A DNA stretch of 14,034 nucleotides, taken from assembly GCA_015232165.1 (NCBI GenBank), contig JADGAE010000020.1, forward strand, positions 1 through 14,034, given 5' to 3'. This document shows positions 1 through 7,079 of the stretch, in pieces; positions within the stretch are counted from its first letter, which is position 1; each line of letters opens with the position of its first letter. The notes below the pieces were generated by a model. It saw nothing but the letters and a program-made list of their open reading frames with translations, was not told the origin of the DNA and made no database searches. The translations under genes were made by a program, and so were the position numbers. The DNA comes from Nitrospirota bacterium (lineage in GTDB: Bacteria; Nitrospirota; Thermodesulfovibrionia; Thermodesulfovibrionales; Magnetobacteriaceae).

Positions 1-230
1 CATGTCCCGTGCGTCTTCGCCCCATACTGATGACCACGGTTGCCATGATATTTGGCATGCTACCCATAGCCATGGGCGTTGGCGAAGGGTCGGAGACTCG
101 CTCCCCAATGGCCATCGCCACAATCGGGGGACTTGCCACGTCGCTGTTTCTAACCCTCTTTGCCGTGCCGGCTGCATATGAGCTGTTTGATGACGCGATC
201 TCGCGGGTCTTCAGAAAGGGTAAGAAGTAA
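1..230 (+). CDS. RND-family efflux pump, C-terminal end (partial)
   Basis: This is the last ~75 codons of a gene that begins before the window; the frame is open back to position 3 and ends with TAA at 228-230. The protein matches the end of HAE1/AcrB-type resistance-nodulation-division inner-membrane pumps: the RLRPILMTT segment, the helix around AMIFGMLPIAMG, the loop GEGSETRSPMA, then the last membrane helix GGLATSLFLTLFAVPAAYELF and a short basic cytoplasmic tail ending RKGKK. Such pumps use proton flux to expel drugs, metals or lipophilic compounds with a periplasmic adaptor and an outer-membrane channel, and their genes usually lie upstream. An internal GTG at position 9 is not the true start. 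Substrate cannot be told from this fragment. It is the only + strand gene here and converges with the histidine kinase gene. Confidence 0.9.
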   Translation, partial: CPVRLRPILMTTVAMIFGMLPIAMGVGEGSETRSPMAIATIGGLATSLFLTLFAVPAAYELFDDAISRVFRKGKK

Positions 231-259
231 AGAGGACAAAGCCTTCCTCTCGCTTTTTG
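231..259 (+). terminator. Candidate intrinsic terminator after the RND pump gene
   Basis: Directly after the stop codon, AGAGGA (231-236) can pair with TCCTCT (245-250), with an 8-base loop, followed by CGCTTTTT. The stem is short (6 bp), so this is a modest rho-independent terminator. The hairpin-rich repeat that follows could add termination. Confidence 0.5.
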
Positions 260-309
260 CATTAAATATAATCATACGTGCTGTAAAATCCAATTTGTAT
301 CGTAAATAA

Positions 310-499
310 TATAGCATATTTAGATTGGATTAAATACAAAAAAATGTGGCATTTTTACGGGGTCAAGGGGTCAGCGACCCCCGGCTCAGTGGGGGACTGG
401 TCCCCTTGCAGGGGTTCTAAAGGGGGCGCGGTAACGTCGCTGTGACAGCGGAGTCGCCCCTTTCTTTCTTTGTATCGCATGCAATAGAAACGCGCTATA
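310..499 (+). repeat. MITE-like intergenic repeat, copy A
   Basis: About 190 bp between the convergent RND and histidine-kinase genes. The right end (482-499) reads CAATAGAAACGCGCTATA, nearly identical to the inverse of TATAGCGCGTTTCGATTG seen in other copies. The left end (310-330) is a decayed version starting TATAGCATATTTAGATTGG. The shared core follows from about 358: GGGGTCAAGGGG, then nested G/C-rich stems (365-412 and 421-460), then the pyrimidine tract TTTCTTTCTTTG (460-472). Core orientation is + strand. No coding potential. The size, inverted ends and multiple copies in the window suggest a non-autonomous mobile element; on the + strand the hairpin plus T-rich tract could also stop transcription from the pump gene. 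Confidence 0.75.
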
Positions 500-518
500 A
501 TAAGGGATAACTTAATGG

Positions 519-2555
519 CTAAACAATTGGATGTTCCTTTTGAACCTCTATTGTGAACTGACAGCCATCGTCGGTGTTTGAGACGCTTATAGTGCCTTTC
601 ATGTTTTTTTCTATGATAATCTTTGCAGAGTACAACCCCAGACCGGTCCCTCTGGTCTTGGCCTTCGTGGTAAAATACGGGTCAAATACCTTCCCTATCA
701 TGTCGTCACTTATACCGCCACCATTGTCGGTAATCGTCAACATGACGGTGCCGGAGGGGGAATTTGGGTGCGTTTCTATTTTGATCAGGCCGTTGACAAC
801 CATCCTTTCTTCAAATGCGTCCCTTGTATTACTGAGGATGTTTAGGATAACCTGCGAAAACTCATCCGGATACCCATATAGGGTTATGTTATTATCTACA
901 TACGTATAAATGGTTGTGTTTCTACCCCTAAAGTAATCCTTTATGATAGAGACAGTCTTGCTTACAACCTCTGAAAGATTGAAATGGGTCATATCCTTAT
1001 CATGTACGTAGAAACTCTTGAAGTTGTCTATGGTATCTGATAGTCCCAGGACTTCTCTCATCATAGTATTTACGGAATTGTCTATGTACTGTTCGTTTAG
1101 TTCGTTGTAGTTATAGGCATCCTTGATGTCCTGGACCATCAGGCCTATTGTACATAGCGGTTGGCGCCAGTGGTGGGCAATGTTGACAAGCAACTCACCC
1201 AGGGCCGTGTGACGGGCCTGGTCATACATGATGAGGTCTTTCAGACGGTTCTTTTCAACCTCCTCGGATACCCTGTCCTTGAGTGTCCTGTTGAGTTCCT
1301 CAAGCTGTTGCGTCATTTTAAGGAGACTGTTTTCATAGCGCTTTCTCTCGCTTATATCACGGGCCACGGCCACCATATAATTGTTTATCTCACTATAGAC
1401 GTACTTGACGTTTATCTCCACGTCAAAAACGGAACCATCCCTGCGTCTGTGCTTGCTTTCAAAGACAAGGGCGGTGGCACTCCTGAGTTGGGTTACGTGT
1501 TCCCTCCAAGCCGCCTCCCCTATTACTACGGCATCAACGTCAAGTACTCTGAGATTGAGGAGTTCCTCTTTTGTATAATCCAGACTGGCGCACGCCTTCT
1601 CATTTGCATCCAGGACCCGAGCCGTCACGGGTTCTATTATGAATATGGCGTCATTTGTCTGATCTATGAGATATTTAAATAAATGCAGATACTCCTGCGC
1701 ACGCACACGCTCCGTTATGTCGTGGATCACCGAACAGATGTACACCTTGCCCTTTATCATCACAGGTCCCGCATATATCTCCACATCTCTGATCTTACCA
1801 CTTGCCAGCTTATGGCGCATAAAGAAGTGATCGCTCTGGTGGGTCTTTAATCTCTGCACTATGTTATAAACCTTATCCAGTGGTAACATATTGATGTCCT
1901 GTATCTTCATGGTCTTTAGCGCTTCTCTGCTGTAGCCATAAAAGCGGCATGCGGCATCGTTTGCATCTACAATGCTCAGGGTATCTGACTCTATCAAGAG
2001 CATAACGGCCCTGGTGTCGTAGAACATGCCTCTGTACCGTTCTTCGCTCTCTCTGAGCTGTTCCGTGCGCTGCAATACACTCTCTTCCAGCATATCGCGT
2101 GCCTTTTGAAGTTTGAGGTTGGCCTCCTTAAGGCTTTGCATAGTCTCTCGGTTTTCAATCGTCCTGGAGAGGACGTTGCATATGTTTTTCAGGAACGGTT
2201 CGTAGGGGGCAAATTGCTCGGGGTCTGTTACATCCAGTATGAGGTAGCCGTGGAGGGCATTTATGGTTCTCAATGACATTACCTTCATACCCTGTACGTT
2301 TTCTATGGCACATTCGTGTTCGCGATAATCCTCTGCCCGCTGCTCACGACCCGAACAACAGGGGAATTCCACGTTTGATGACATAAAAAGCCGCCCTCTA
2401 TGGCATATGTAGATTGCATCAAGCCCCGGCACCTCCAGCAGCGCCCGATCCAGGAACTCGGCCATGCCCTTTACATTAGGCATGACATCGAGTGTCTCCT
2501 GGATTACAAGAAGTCTTCCTACAATGTCTGCCTGGATAAGTCCTCCCCCACTCAT
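519..2555 (-). CDS. PAS-domain sensor histidine kinase
   Basis: A 678-residue, probably cytoplasmic histidine kinase; no signal peptide or clear membrane helix is seen. Order: N-terminal GAF-like sensor region (~1-135) with cysteines C51, C66, C67 and C82; coiled coil (~136-172); PAS1 (~174-283, ends HDITERVRA); PAS2 (~293-404, ends RDISERKR); second coiled coil (~405-445); dimerisation/phosphoacceptor region with NIAHHWRQPL (H461 the likely phosphorylated histidine); and HATPase with N box (N572/N576), G1 box DNGGG (610-614), F box FDPYF (624-628) and G2 box GTGLGL (636-641). The HWRQPL H-box is a known variant of orphan multi-PAS kinases. All catalytic boxes are intact. No receiver domain is fused or adjacent, so its response regulator must be elsewhere. 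ATG start lies 9 bp after the MEDS gene stop and lacks a strong ribosome site, which suggests translational coupling. Confidence 0.93.
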   Translation of the reverse strand: MSGGGLIQADIVGRLLVIQETLDVMPNVKGMAEFLDRALLEVPGLDAIYICHRGRLFMSSNVEFPCCSGREQRAEDYREHECAIENVQGMKVMSLRTINALHGYLILDVTDPEQFAPYEPFLKNICNVLSRTIENRETMQSLKEANLKLQKARDMLEESVLQRTEQLRESEERYRGMFYDTRAVMLLIESDTLSIVDANDAACRFYGYSREALKTMKIQDINMLPLDKVYNIVQRLKTHQSDHFFMRHKLASGKIRDVEIYAGPVMIKGKVYICSVIHDITERVRAQEYLHLFKYLIDQTNDAIFIIEPVTARVLDANEKACASLDYTKEELLNLRVLDVDAVVIGEAAWREHVTQLRSATALVFESKHRRRDGSVFDVEINVKYVYSEINNYMVAVARDISERKRYENSLLKMTQQLEELNRTLKDRVSEEVEKNRLKDLIMYDQARHTALGELLVNIAHHWRQPLCTIGLMVQDIKDAYNYNELNEQYIDNSVNTMMREVLGLSDTIDNFKSFYVHDKDMTHFNLSEVVSKTVSIIKDYFRGRNTTIYTYVDNNITLYGYPDEFSQVILNILSNTRDAFEERMVVNGLIKIETHPNSPSGTVMLTITDNGGGISDDMIGKVFDPYFTTKAKTRGTGLGLYSAKIIIEKNMKGTISVSNTDDGCQFTIEVQKEHPIV

Positions 2556-2564
2556 TAAAGTAAA

Positions 2565-3191
2565 TTAGTGCCCCATTTTGGCCAGAAACTCATCCGGTTG
2601 TATGTAGTACGGGTTTCTTAACACCTGTCCCTGGACAATCATCAACGGGTGTACGCTGAGGACGTCAAAGATGGTTGCCCCGTTGTACATCTTAGCGTCA
2701 TACTGGCAGATGATGCCGCTGAAGGGGTAGTCCAGTACGAGCTTGTTAAGCATGGCCTCATACTCTATCCAATGCTCGGAGCCGGGTACTCCCCGTTGTG
2801 TCCACCATGTCTCACCCGTGCCGCGCATCGCTGCATAGCCTTCGCTCCGGCTGAGATCATAGAAATCCCTCCAGGTCTGCATCATACGCTCAATATCGAA
2901 ACAGCCATCGGGGCAGTACCCCCTCATGGCCGTCTCCATAACAAGCTGGCCGCTCTTTCTTGCCTGGTCAACCTCCAGGTCCATGGCCTTGAGGTAATTG
3001 TTTATGTCATCCGTCGTGGCCACATCCGCAAGGTATACCACCTTTTCATTTGCCAAAAGACCACTCTCCACAAACTTTCTCATCACCTTCCTGCGTTCCA
3101 TGTCGTCATTGTATACATAGCACATGTGCGTACCAAGGGGGAAGGTCTCCTTAGTAAACCCGTAGTCTACTTTATACTTACTCGTTTCCAT
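2565..3191 (-). CDS. MEDS-domain sensory protein
   Basis: A 208-residue soluble protein resembling the MEDS domain (methanogen/methylotroph DcmR sensory domain, a RecA/KaiC-like fold). Recognisable features are the start GTHMCYVYNDDMERRKVMRKFVESGL, then EKVVYLAD, the middle segment RGTGETWW, the WIEYEAMLN helix and the end SGIICQYDAKMYNGATIFDVLSVHP, typical of this family. In DcmR the domain is fused to a DNA-binding part and is thought to sense small hydrocarbon-like molecules; here it stands alone and fills the whole protein. The start is well supported: ATG preceded by AAGGAGG at 6-7 bp. It is immediately upstream of the PAS histidine kinase and probably co-transcribed, so it may be an accessory sensor or regulator for that kinase (inference). 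The ligand is unknown. Confidence 0.85.
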   Translation of the reverse strand: METSKYKVDYGFTKETFPLGTHMCYVYNDDMERRKVMRKFVESGLLANEKVVYLADVATTDDINNYLKAMDLEVDQARKSGQLVMETAMRGYCPDGCFDIERMMQTWRDFYDLSRSEGYAAMRGTGETWWTQRGVPGSEHWIEYEAMLNKLVLDYPFSGIICQYDAKMYNGATIFDVLSVHPLMIVQGQVLRNPYYIQPDEFLAKMGH

Positions 3192-3196
3192 CTTGG

Positions 3197-3203
3197 CCTC
3201 CTT
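3197..3203 (-). promoter_or_regulatory. Strong Shine-Dalgarno site of the MEDS gene
   Basis: The - strand reads AAGGAGG, five bases before the ATG at 3191. It is one of the two best ribosome sites in the window and fixes the start of the MEDS gene. Confidence 0.8.
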
Positions 3204-3248
3204 TCCGGCTTTGAACTATATTGCTCGCTTAAAAAAATATCCGCTTAT

Positions 3249-3384
3249 TTACCGTGAAAATAAAGTACCTGCCCATTCAAACGAAGAAAGAAGGGGGCGG
3301 CTCCGCCCCCCCTTCAGATCCCCCCTGCAAGGGGACCAGTCCCCTTGACCCCATAATGCTCAATCCTAAGTTACCGTGAAAATA
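3249..3384 (-). repeat. G-rich core repeat, copy B, between 14-bp direct repeats
   Basis: The shared core occurs here in - orientation: GGGGTCAAGGGG, a perfect stem CAAGGGGAC/GTCCCCTTG (3328-3347), a second perfect stem GGGGGCGG/CCGCCCCC (3293-3310) and the pyrimidine tract CTTCTTTCTTCG (3281-3292 inverted). Neither TATAGCGCG nor AGGGCAATCG termini are present. Instead the segment sits between exact direct copies of TTACCGTGAAAATA at 3249-3262 and 3371-3384. It lies in the leader/promoter region of the MEDS gene, downstream of tRNA-Leu on the same strand. The direct repeats may be a target duplication or an older repeat. Confidence 0.7.
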
Positions 3385-3741
3385 CATTTTCATCGGCGGG
3401 GGTGAATATGACTCCTATTCATGAAGGTTTCTAATAGTATAACAGAAATGCCTATGAAATTTATACATTGCGTGTTTTCAGCAGCGATTCAGGCTGTAAA
3501 AATAACAAGAGTCATAATTAAAGGCACTCTAAACTATTAACCTGCACGAAAAAAAGGGCTATTTCGTAAAGTGAATGGGTAAGATTAATACCCCAGCATG
3601 GTATGAGAAGTGGTAAGCTTTGTCGTGGTGCGGATACCTGTCGATCTTTAATGCAACATCCCTATTTAGGGGTAATTCAGTTTGCCCTTCCTTCAGTAGA
3701 CGACTTTAGTGAGTTCAATAAACTGTTGATTTATAAGGTAA
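3385..3741. other. Intergenic stretch with no gene recognised
   Basis: AT-rich sequence between repeat B and tRNA-Leu. I see no convincing coding frame, ribosome site, RNA gene or clear terminator. A short palindrome CCCTATTTAGGG (around 3660) lacks a T-run. The promoter of the MEDS/kinase pair may be here or in the region 3204-3248, but no good -35/-10 pair was found. Confidence 0.5.
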
Positions 3742-3823
3742 TGCGAGGGAGGGGAGTTGAACCCCTACGGGTTTCCCCACTGGATCCTAAGTCCAGCGCG
3801 TCTGCCAGTTCCGCCACTCTCGC
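3742..3823 (-). tRNA. tRNA-Leu (anticodon UAG)
   Basis: An 82-nt class II tRNA on the - strand. The 7-bp acceptor stem GCGAGAG/CCCTCGC has one A-C mismatch at position 6-67. The anticodon stem-loop GGACTTAGGATCC gives anticodon UAG (reads CUA/CUN leucine codons). A short variable arm GGG-GAAA-CCC and T arm AGGGG-TTCAACT-CCCCT are clear. The discriminator is A73, as expected for leucine. CCA is not encoded. It starts 26 bp after the hemW stop on the same strand. Confidence 0.95.
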
Positions 3824-3833
3824 ATGTACTTTC

Positions 3834-3863
3834 AATGTAGCATAAAAGGTCATTTGGTGTCAA
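3834..3863 (-). promoter_or_regulatory. Candidate sigma-70 promoter for tRNA-Leu
   Basis: On the - strand, a perfect -35 TTGACA (3863-3858) is followed by an 18-bp spacer and a -10-like TACATT (3839-3834, 4 of 6). The predicted start lies only a few bases before the tRNA. The -35 overlaps the last codons of hemW. Read-through from hemW is the alternative. Confidence 0.45.
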
Positions 3864-4962
3864 TATCCTCACGGAGCTCAACATCTCCCGCAGCAATGAT
3901 CTGTCCTATTACCTGATTGCTTACAAGCATACCCCTGTGCGTAAGGCTTAAGACCCCGTCTTTGAAGCTCACCAGCCCCTGCCTCTGTAGCTCGTCTATT
4001 ACGGGGCTTATGACAGCCCTCACACCCTCGATGGTTCTCAGTCCCAAGAGTATGGCCTCCTGTTGAGCGATTTGCGGCGTTATCTCAACCAACCCCTCAA
4101 TTGGCAACGTATCATCCGATATGGCCGTGATGTAGTGAGCGACGTCGGCGATGTTGAAAAACCTCCTGCCTGCTGTGTATGAGTGTGCCCCGGCCCCTAC
4201 GCCAACGTATCCGCCCCCCCGCCAGTAGTTGAGGTTATGGAGACATTGACAACCAGGGCGGGCATGATTTGATATCTCGTAGTGTATGTATCCGCTCCGG
4301 GTAAGGTAATCGGCGGCAAGGTCAAACATTTCAACGGCCACGTCTTCATGGGGCAGTACCACCCCTGTTCTGGCAAGTGGCGTGGAGGGTTCAATAGTCA
4401 GCTCGTAGGCCGATACGTGGCAGGGGCCACAGGCAACCGCCTCAACCAGCGTTGAATACCAGCAGTCAAGGCTCTGACCGGTAACGGCGTAGAGCAAGTC
4501 GATTGAGTAGTTGCTAAAGACCTTGGCCACGGCCTCAATAGCCCTTCCGGCCTGGTTGCCGTCATGCACCCTTCCCAGCCTCCGCAGTATGGCATCGTCA
4601 AAGGACTGCACCCCGAGGCTCAGGCGATTTATCCCCGCGCTTTTTAGGAGGGCGAGTTTTTGGGGGGGTACGGTCAGAGGGTTGGCCTCCGTGGTGATCT
4701 CAACGTCGGTGGCAAGTTCGAGGTTCTGCACGATAAACTGCATAAACTCGGCCAAATCCTCACCTTTGAGGACCGTGGGAGTCCCCCCGCCGATGAAGAT
4801 GGTTCTAAGTTGCCCTATCTCATGCCTCCTCAGCAACAGTTCCCTCCTTAATGCCTCCATGTACCGCCTTGCCACATCGCCGTCGAAAAGCACCGAGTAG
4901 AAATCACAGTAGTCGCACTTTCTCAGGCAAAACGGTATGTGTATATATAGTGCTGTCTCCAT
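3850..4962 (-). CDS. hemW: HemW, radical SAM heme chaperone (HemN-like)
   Basis: A 370-residue cytoplasmic radical SAM protein. The iron-sulfur motif is C12-x3-C16-x2-C19 (FCLRKCDYCDF), followed by GGGTPT (58-63), the SAM-fold EANP region (~93), LGVQSFDD (~116), YEISNHA (228-234) and HNLNYW (242-247). The HNxxYW motif and full length mark HemW, long annotated as oxygen-independent coproporphyrinogen oxidase, rather than true HemN; HemW proteins bind heme and deliver it to target proteins. The C-terminal helical region contains QEAILLGLRT, as usual. I chose the ATG at 4962 because family members begin just before LYIHIPFC. The frame stays open 19 codons further, to 5019, but that extension reads into the inserted repeat at 4988-5182. 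The 5' region is thus separated from recJ by a mobile repeat, and the hemW promoter may be within or near it. Confidence 0.92.
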   Translation of the reverse strand: METALYIHIPFCLRKCDYCDFYSVLFDGDVARRYMEALRRELLLRRHEIGQLRTIFIGGGTPTVLKGEDLAEFMQFIVQNLELATDVEITTEANPLTVPPQKLALLKSAGINRLSLGVQSFDDAILRRLGRVHDGNQAGRAIEAVAKVFSNYSIDLLYAVTGQSLDCWYSTLVEAVACGPCHVSAYELTIEPSTPLARTGVVLPHEDVAVEMFDLAADYLTRSGYIHYEISNHARPGCQCLHNLNYWRGGGYVGVGAGAHSYTAGRRFFNIADVAHYITAISDDTLPIEGLVEITPQIAQQEAILLGLRTIEGVRAVISPVIDELQRQGLVSFKDGVLSLTHRGMLVSNQVIGQIIAAGDVELREDIDTK

Positions 4963-4987
4963 TGGATCATTCACCGTTAAGCAACCT

Positions 4988-5182
4988 TTTATAGCGCGTT
5001 TCGATTGGGTGCAATACAAAGAAAGAATGGAGGGCTTTGCCTATATGCCAAGGGTCGCCGACCCCCTCCCTCAGACCCACCCACAAGGGGAGGGGCGGGG
5101 CGCCCCGGCCACGAAGAAGCCCCCTTGACCCCATTAAAGTGTCGTGAATTTTGTAGTTAATCCAATCGAAACGCGCTATAAA
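4988..5182 (-). repeat. MITE-like element, copy C, intact with 21-bp terminal inverted repeats
   Basis: This 195-bp element is bounded by perfect 21-bp inverted repeats (4988-5008 and 5162-5182) containing TATAGCGCGTTTCGATTG. Inside, read on the - strand, are GGGGTCAAGGGG, long G/C stems and then ATTCTTTCTTTG, next to the second terminus. TATA at both tips fits insertion at a TA dinucleotide with TA duplication, as in IS630/Tc1-mariner-type MITEs (inference). It begins 26 bp upstream of the hemW start and fills most of the recJ-hemW gap; positions 5183-5271 hold nothing else clear. A spurious 88-codon frame (4967-5233) runs through it. Confidence 0.85.
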
Positions 5183-5271
5183 TGCAAATATTTGAGACAG
5201 GATAATGATTACGGGCGGTTTTTGCAGAAGCACTTTTTAACAGGTAGCACCACAATCTACCTCCAGGCAGA

Positions 5272-7002
5272 TTAATCGCTTGGTCTGAAGGCCTTTACGT
5301 TTAGTTGAACGGACCTGATGCCGTTGTAGGAGTTAATGGTTGGTGTAAAGGCAACGTCGAACCTTTCGTGCATCGACAGCTCTTGCAAATACCCCCCTAG
5401 GTCATAGCCTATGGCATCAATTATGTAGCCGTTATAGCCGAGTCTTAGTTTCAGGTGATTTTTACCAACTATCCTGGGGTTTAACGTCATCAGTCCCTTT
5501 GCCCCCAGGATTGGCTCAGGGTTGCCGTAGCCATAGGGAGAGAGTCTTGATAATTCGGTCAGGAGCTTGGTATTTACGTCTTTGAGGGCGACGTCGGCAT
5601 CGATGTTTATTATGGGTGTAAAATCGCTATTGGCAATGGTTTTTTTTACGTGTTCATTGATAAGGGTCTCAAACCTGTCGATGTCCTCCTCCTTTAGCGT
5701 AAGTCCTGCCGCCTGCCGGTGGCCGCCAAACTGTATAACACACTCGGAGCAATGGGAGATGGCGTCACAGATATCCAGCTCCGGCACACTCCTGGCCGAC
5801 CCCCTGGCTATCCCATTCTTCATGGAAAAAACCACGGCAGGTAAACCATACCGGTCAACCATCTTTGAGGCCACTATCCCCAACACACCCTCATGCCAGC
5901 CCTCATCGGCAATGACAATTACCTTGTCAAACCCCTTGCGTTGGACCTGAATGAGCGACATCTCAAGGACATACTCCTCAACGCGCTGCCTTTCAATGTT
6001 TACGCTATTTAGGTATTGTGCGATGGTTTCGGCTTCCTCCAGGGACTCCGTAATCAGTAGCTTGACCACGGAGGTGGCATCAGCCATTCTACCGGCGGCA
6101 TTGATCCTCGGGATAACCGAATAGGACATAAAGTCCGGTTCCAGGGCACGCTCACTCATGCCGGTGGCCGCCAGAAGCGCCCTCAACCCAACACGCTTTT
6201 TGTTTGCAAGCACTCGCAGCCCCTCCTTGACTATCGCCCTGTTGTCACCAATCAGCGGCGCTACGTCGGCTATTGTACCGATTGCGGCAATGTCCAGTAG
6301 TGACGTAAAATCTTCCATCTCGTCCCTTCTTGCCATCAGCGCCATGGATAGTTTCAAGGACACGCCGGCCCCCGTCAGTATGGAAAGCGGATTATCCACA
6401 CCGGTGAGCTTCGGATTAACGATGCAAAAGGCTCCGGGCAATACGGCAGATGCAGCACCCCCCTCACCGCCATCAATCCCCTTGTCGCTCCACAGTGGTT
6501 CGTGGTGGTCCGTCACGATGACATCTATACCAAGGCTGTTTGCCAATTCCACTGCCTCAAAGGAACTAATGCCGCAATCCACGGTTATGATGAGACCCAC
6601 GTTGTGGTCTCTGGCAATCTCCACAGCGGCCCCGTGAAAACCATAACCATGCTTAAACCTCGTAGGGATAAAATACTCTACAATACCGTCCAGTCTCAAC
6701 AGAGTCTCAACCAGTATGGCCGTGGCCGTTGTGCCGTCGGCATCGTAATCACCGTGTACCAACATGCGTTGACCGTTACTGATGGCGTTCATTATTCGAT
6801 CAACGGCCCTCTCCATCCCCGGAAGTTCGTAGGGATCAGACAGGGTGTCGAGGGAGGCCGAAAAAAAACTCTTCACCTTCTCGGGGGTCTTAATACTCCG
6901 ATTGATCATTATCTGCGCTACAATTGGCGAAATGCCCGCGGCCTTGGACAGATAATCTATGAACTCCCTGTTAGTTCTGTTTATAATCCATTTCTTTTGC
7001 AC
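5272..7002 (-). CDS. recJ: RecJ, single-strand-specific 5'-3' DNA exonuclease
   Basis: A 576-residue member of the DHH phosphoesterase superfamily, acting in RecF-pathway recombination, mismatch and base-excision repair. Visible motifs: I, HGDYDADG (83-90); II, VDCG (141-144); III, TDHHEP with DHH at 165-167; IV, IGTIADVAPL (~241-250); then PRINAAGR (298-305), WHEGVLGIVASK (369-380) and the DHHA1 signature FGGHRQAAG (425-433). A C-terminal OB-like region follows (~465-576). Metal-binding residues are all present and the length is normal for the family. A Gly/Ala-rich insert (~171-190) follows the DHH motif. The start is GTG with an in-frame TGA a few codons upstream; the ribosome site is weak, so a slightly later start is possible. 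It lies between two mobile repeats. Confidence 0.95.
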   Translation of the reverse strand: MQKKWIINRTNREFIDYLSKAAGISPIVAQIMINRSIKTPEKVKSFFSASLDTLSDPYELPGMERAVDRIMNAISNGQRMLVHGDYDADGTTATAILVETLLRLDGIVEYFIPTRFKHGYGFHGAAVEIARDHNVGLIITVDCGISSFEAVELANSLGIDVIVTDHHEPLWSDKGIDGGEGGAASAVLPGAFCIVNPKLTGVDNPLSILTGAGVSLKLSMALMARRDEMEDFTSLLDIAAIGTIADVAPLIGDNRAIVKEGLRVLANKKRVGLRALLAATGMSERALEPDFMSYSVIPRINAAGRMADATSVVKLLITESLEEAETIAQYLNSVNIERQRVEEYVLEMSLIQVQRKGFDKVIVIADEGWHEGVLGIVASKMVDRYGLPAVVFSMKNGIARGSARSVPELDICDAISHCSECVIQFGGHRQAAGLTLKEEDIDRFETLINEHVKKTIANSDFTPIINIDADVALKDVNTKLLTELSRLSPYGYGNPEPILGAKGLMTLNPRIVGKNHLKLRLGYNGYIIDAIGYDLGGYLQELSMHERFDVAFTPTINSYNGIRSVQLNVKAFRPSD

Positions 7003-7042
7003 TGCGTATATCTTACATCAACCTTCCCATTACATTGGCTAT

Positions 7043-7051
7043 AGTATATCA
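7043..7051 (-). promoter_or_regulatory. Candidate extended -10 promoter for recJ
   Basis: The - strand reads TGATATACT, an extended -10 (TG-n-TATACT), about 40 bp before the GTG start. No good -35 is seen 16-18 bp upstream (GTGTAA at best), which is tolerable for extended -10 promoters. The sequence lies between recJ and the repeat at 7091-7263. Confidence 0.4.
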
Positions 7052-7079
7052 TAACGGAAGGAATTTACACTTTTTTTTA

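Noticed and set aside
1161..1682. 173-codon open frame on the + strand inside the histidine kinase gene
   Set aside because: It is antisense to an intact kinase with all catalytic boxes, has no ribosome site or family resemblance, and is a shadow frame.
2649..3257. 202-codon + strand frame opposite the MEDS gene
   Set aside because: Almost the same length as the MEDS frame and fully antisense to it. The MEDS protein has recognisable motifs and a strong ribosome site; this frame has neither.
3603..3845. 80-codon + strand frame overlapping tRNA-Leu
   Set aside because: Its C-terminal half is the translated complement of the tRNA, a common false gene; no ribosome site or homologous motif in the first half.
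310..5182. Repeats considered as a CRISPR array
   Set aside because: Copies are ~190 bp, kilobases apart, in both orientations, with inverted ends and no regular spacers or cas genes.
4967..5233. 88-codon - strand frame across element C
   Set aside because: Pro/Gly/Arg-rich translation of the repeat core and ends; such frames come from G-rich repeats and have no protein features.
5242..5262. Stem AGGTAG/CTACCT downstream of recJ as a terminator
   Set aside because: Only 6 bp with a 9-base loop and followed by GTTAAAAAG rather than a T-run on the - strand, so it does not meet intrinsic terminator criteria.
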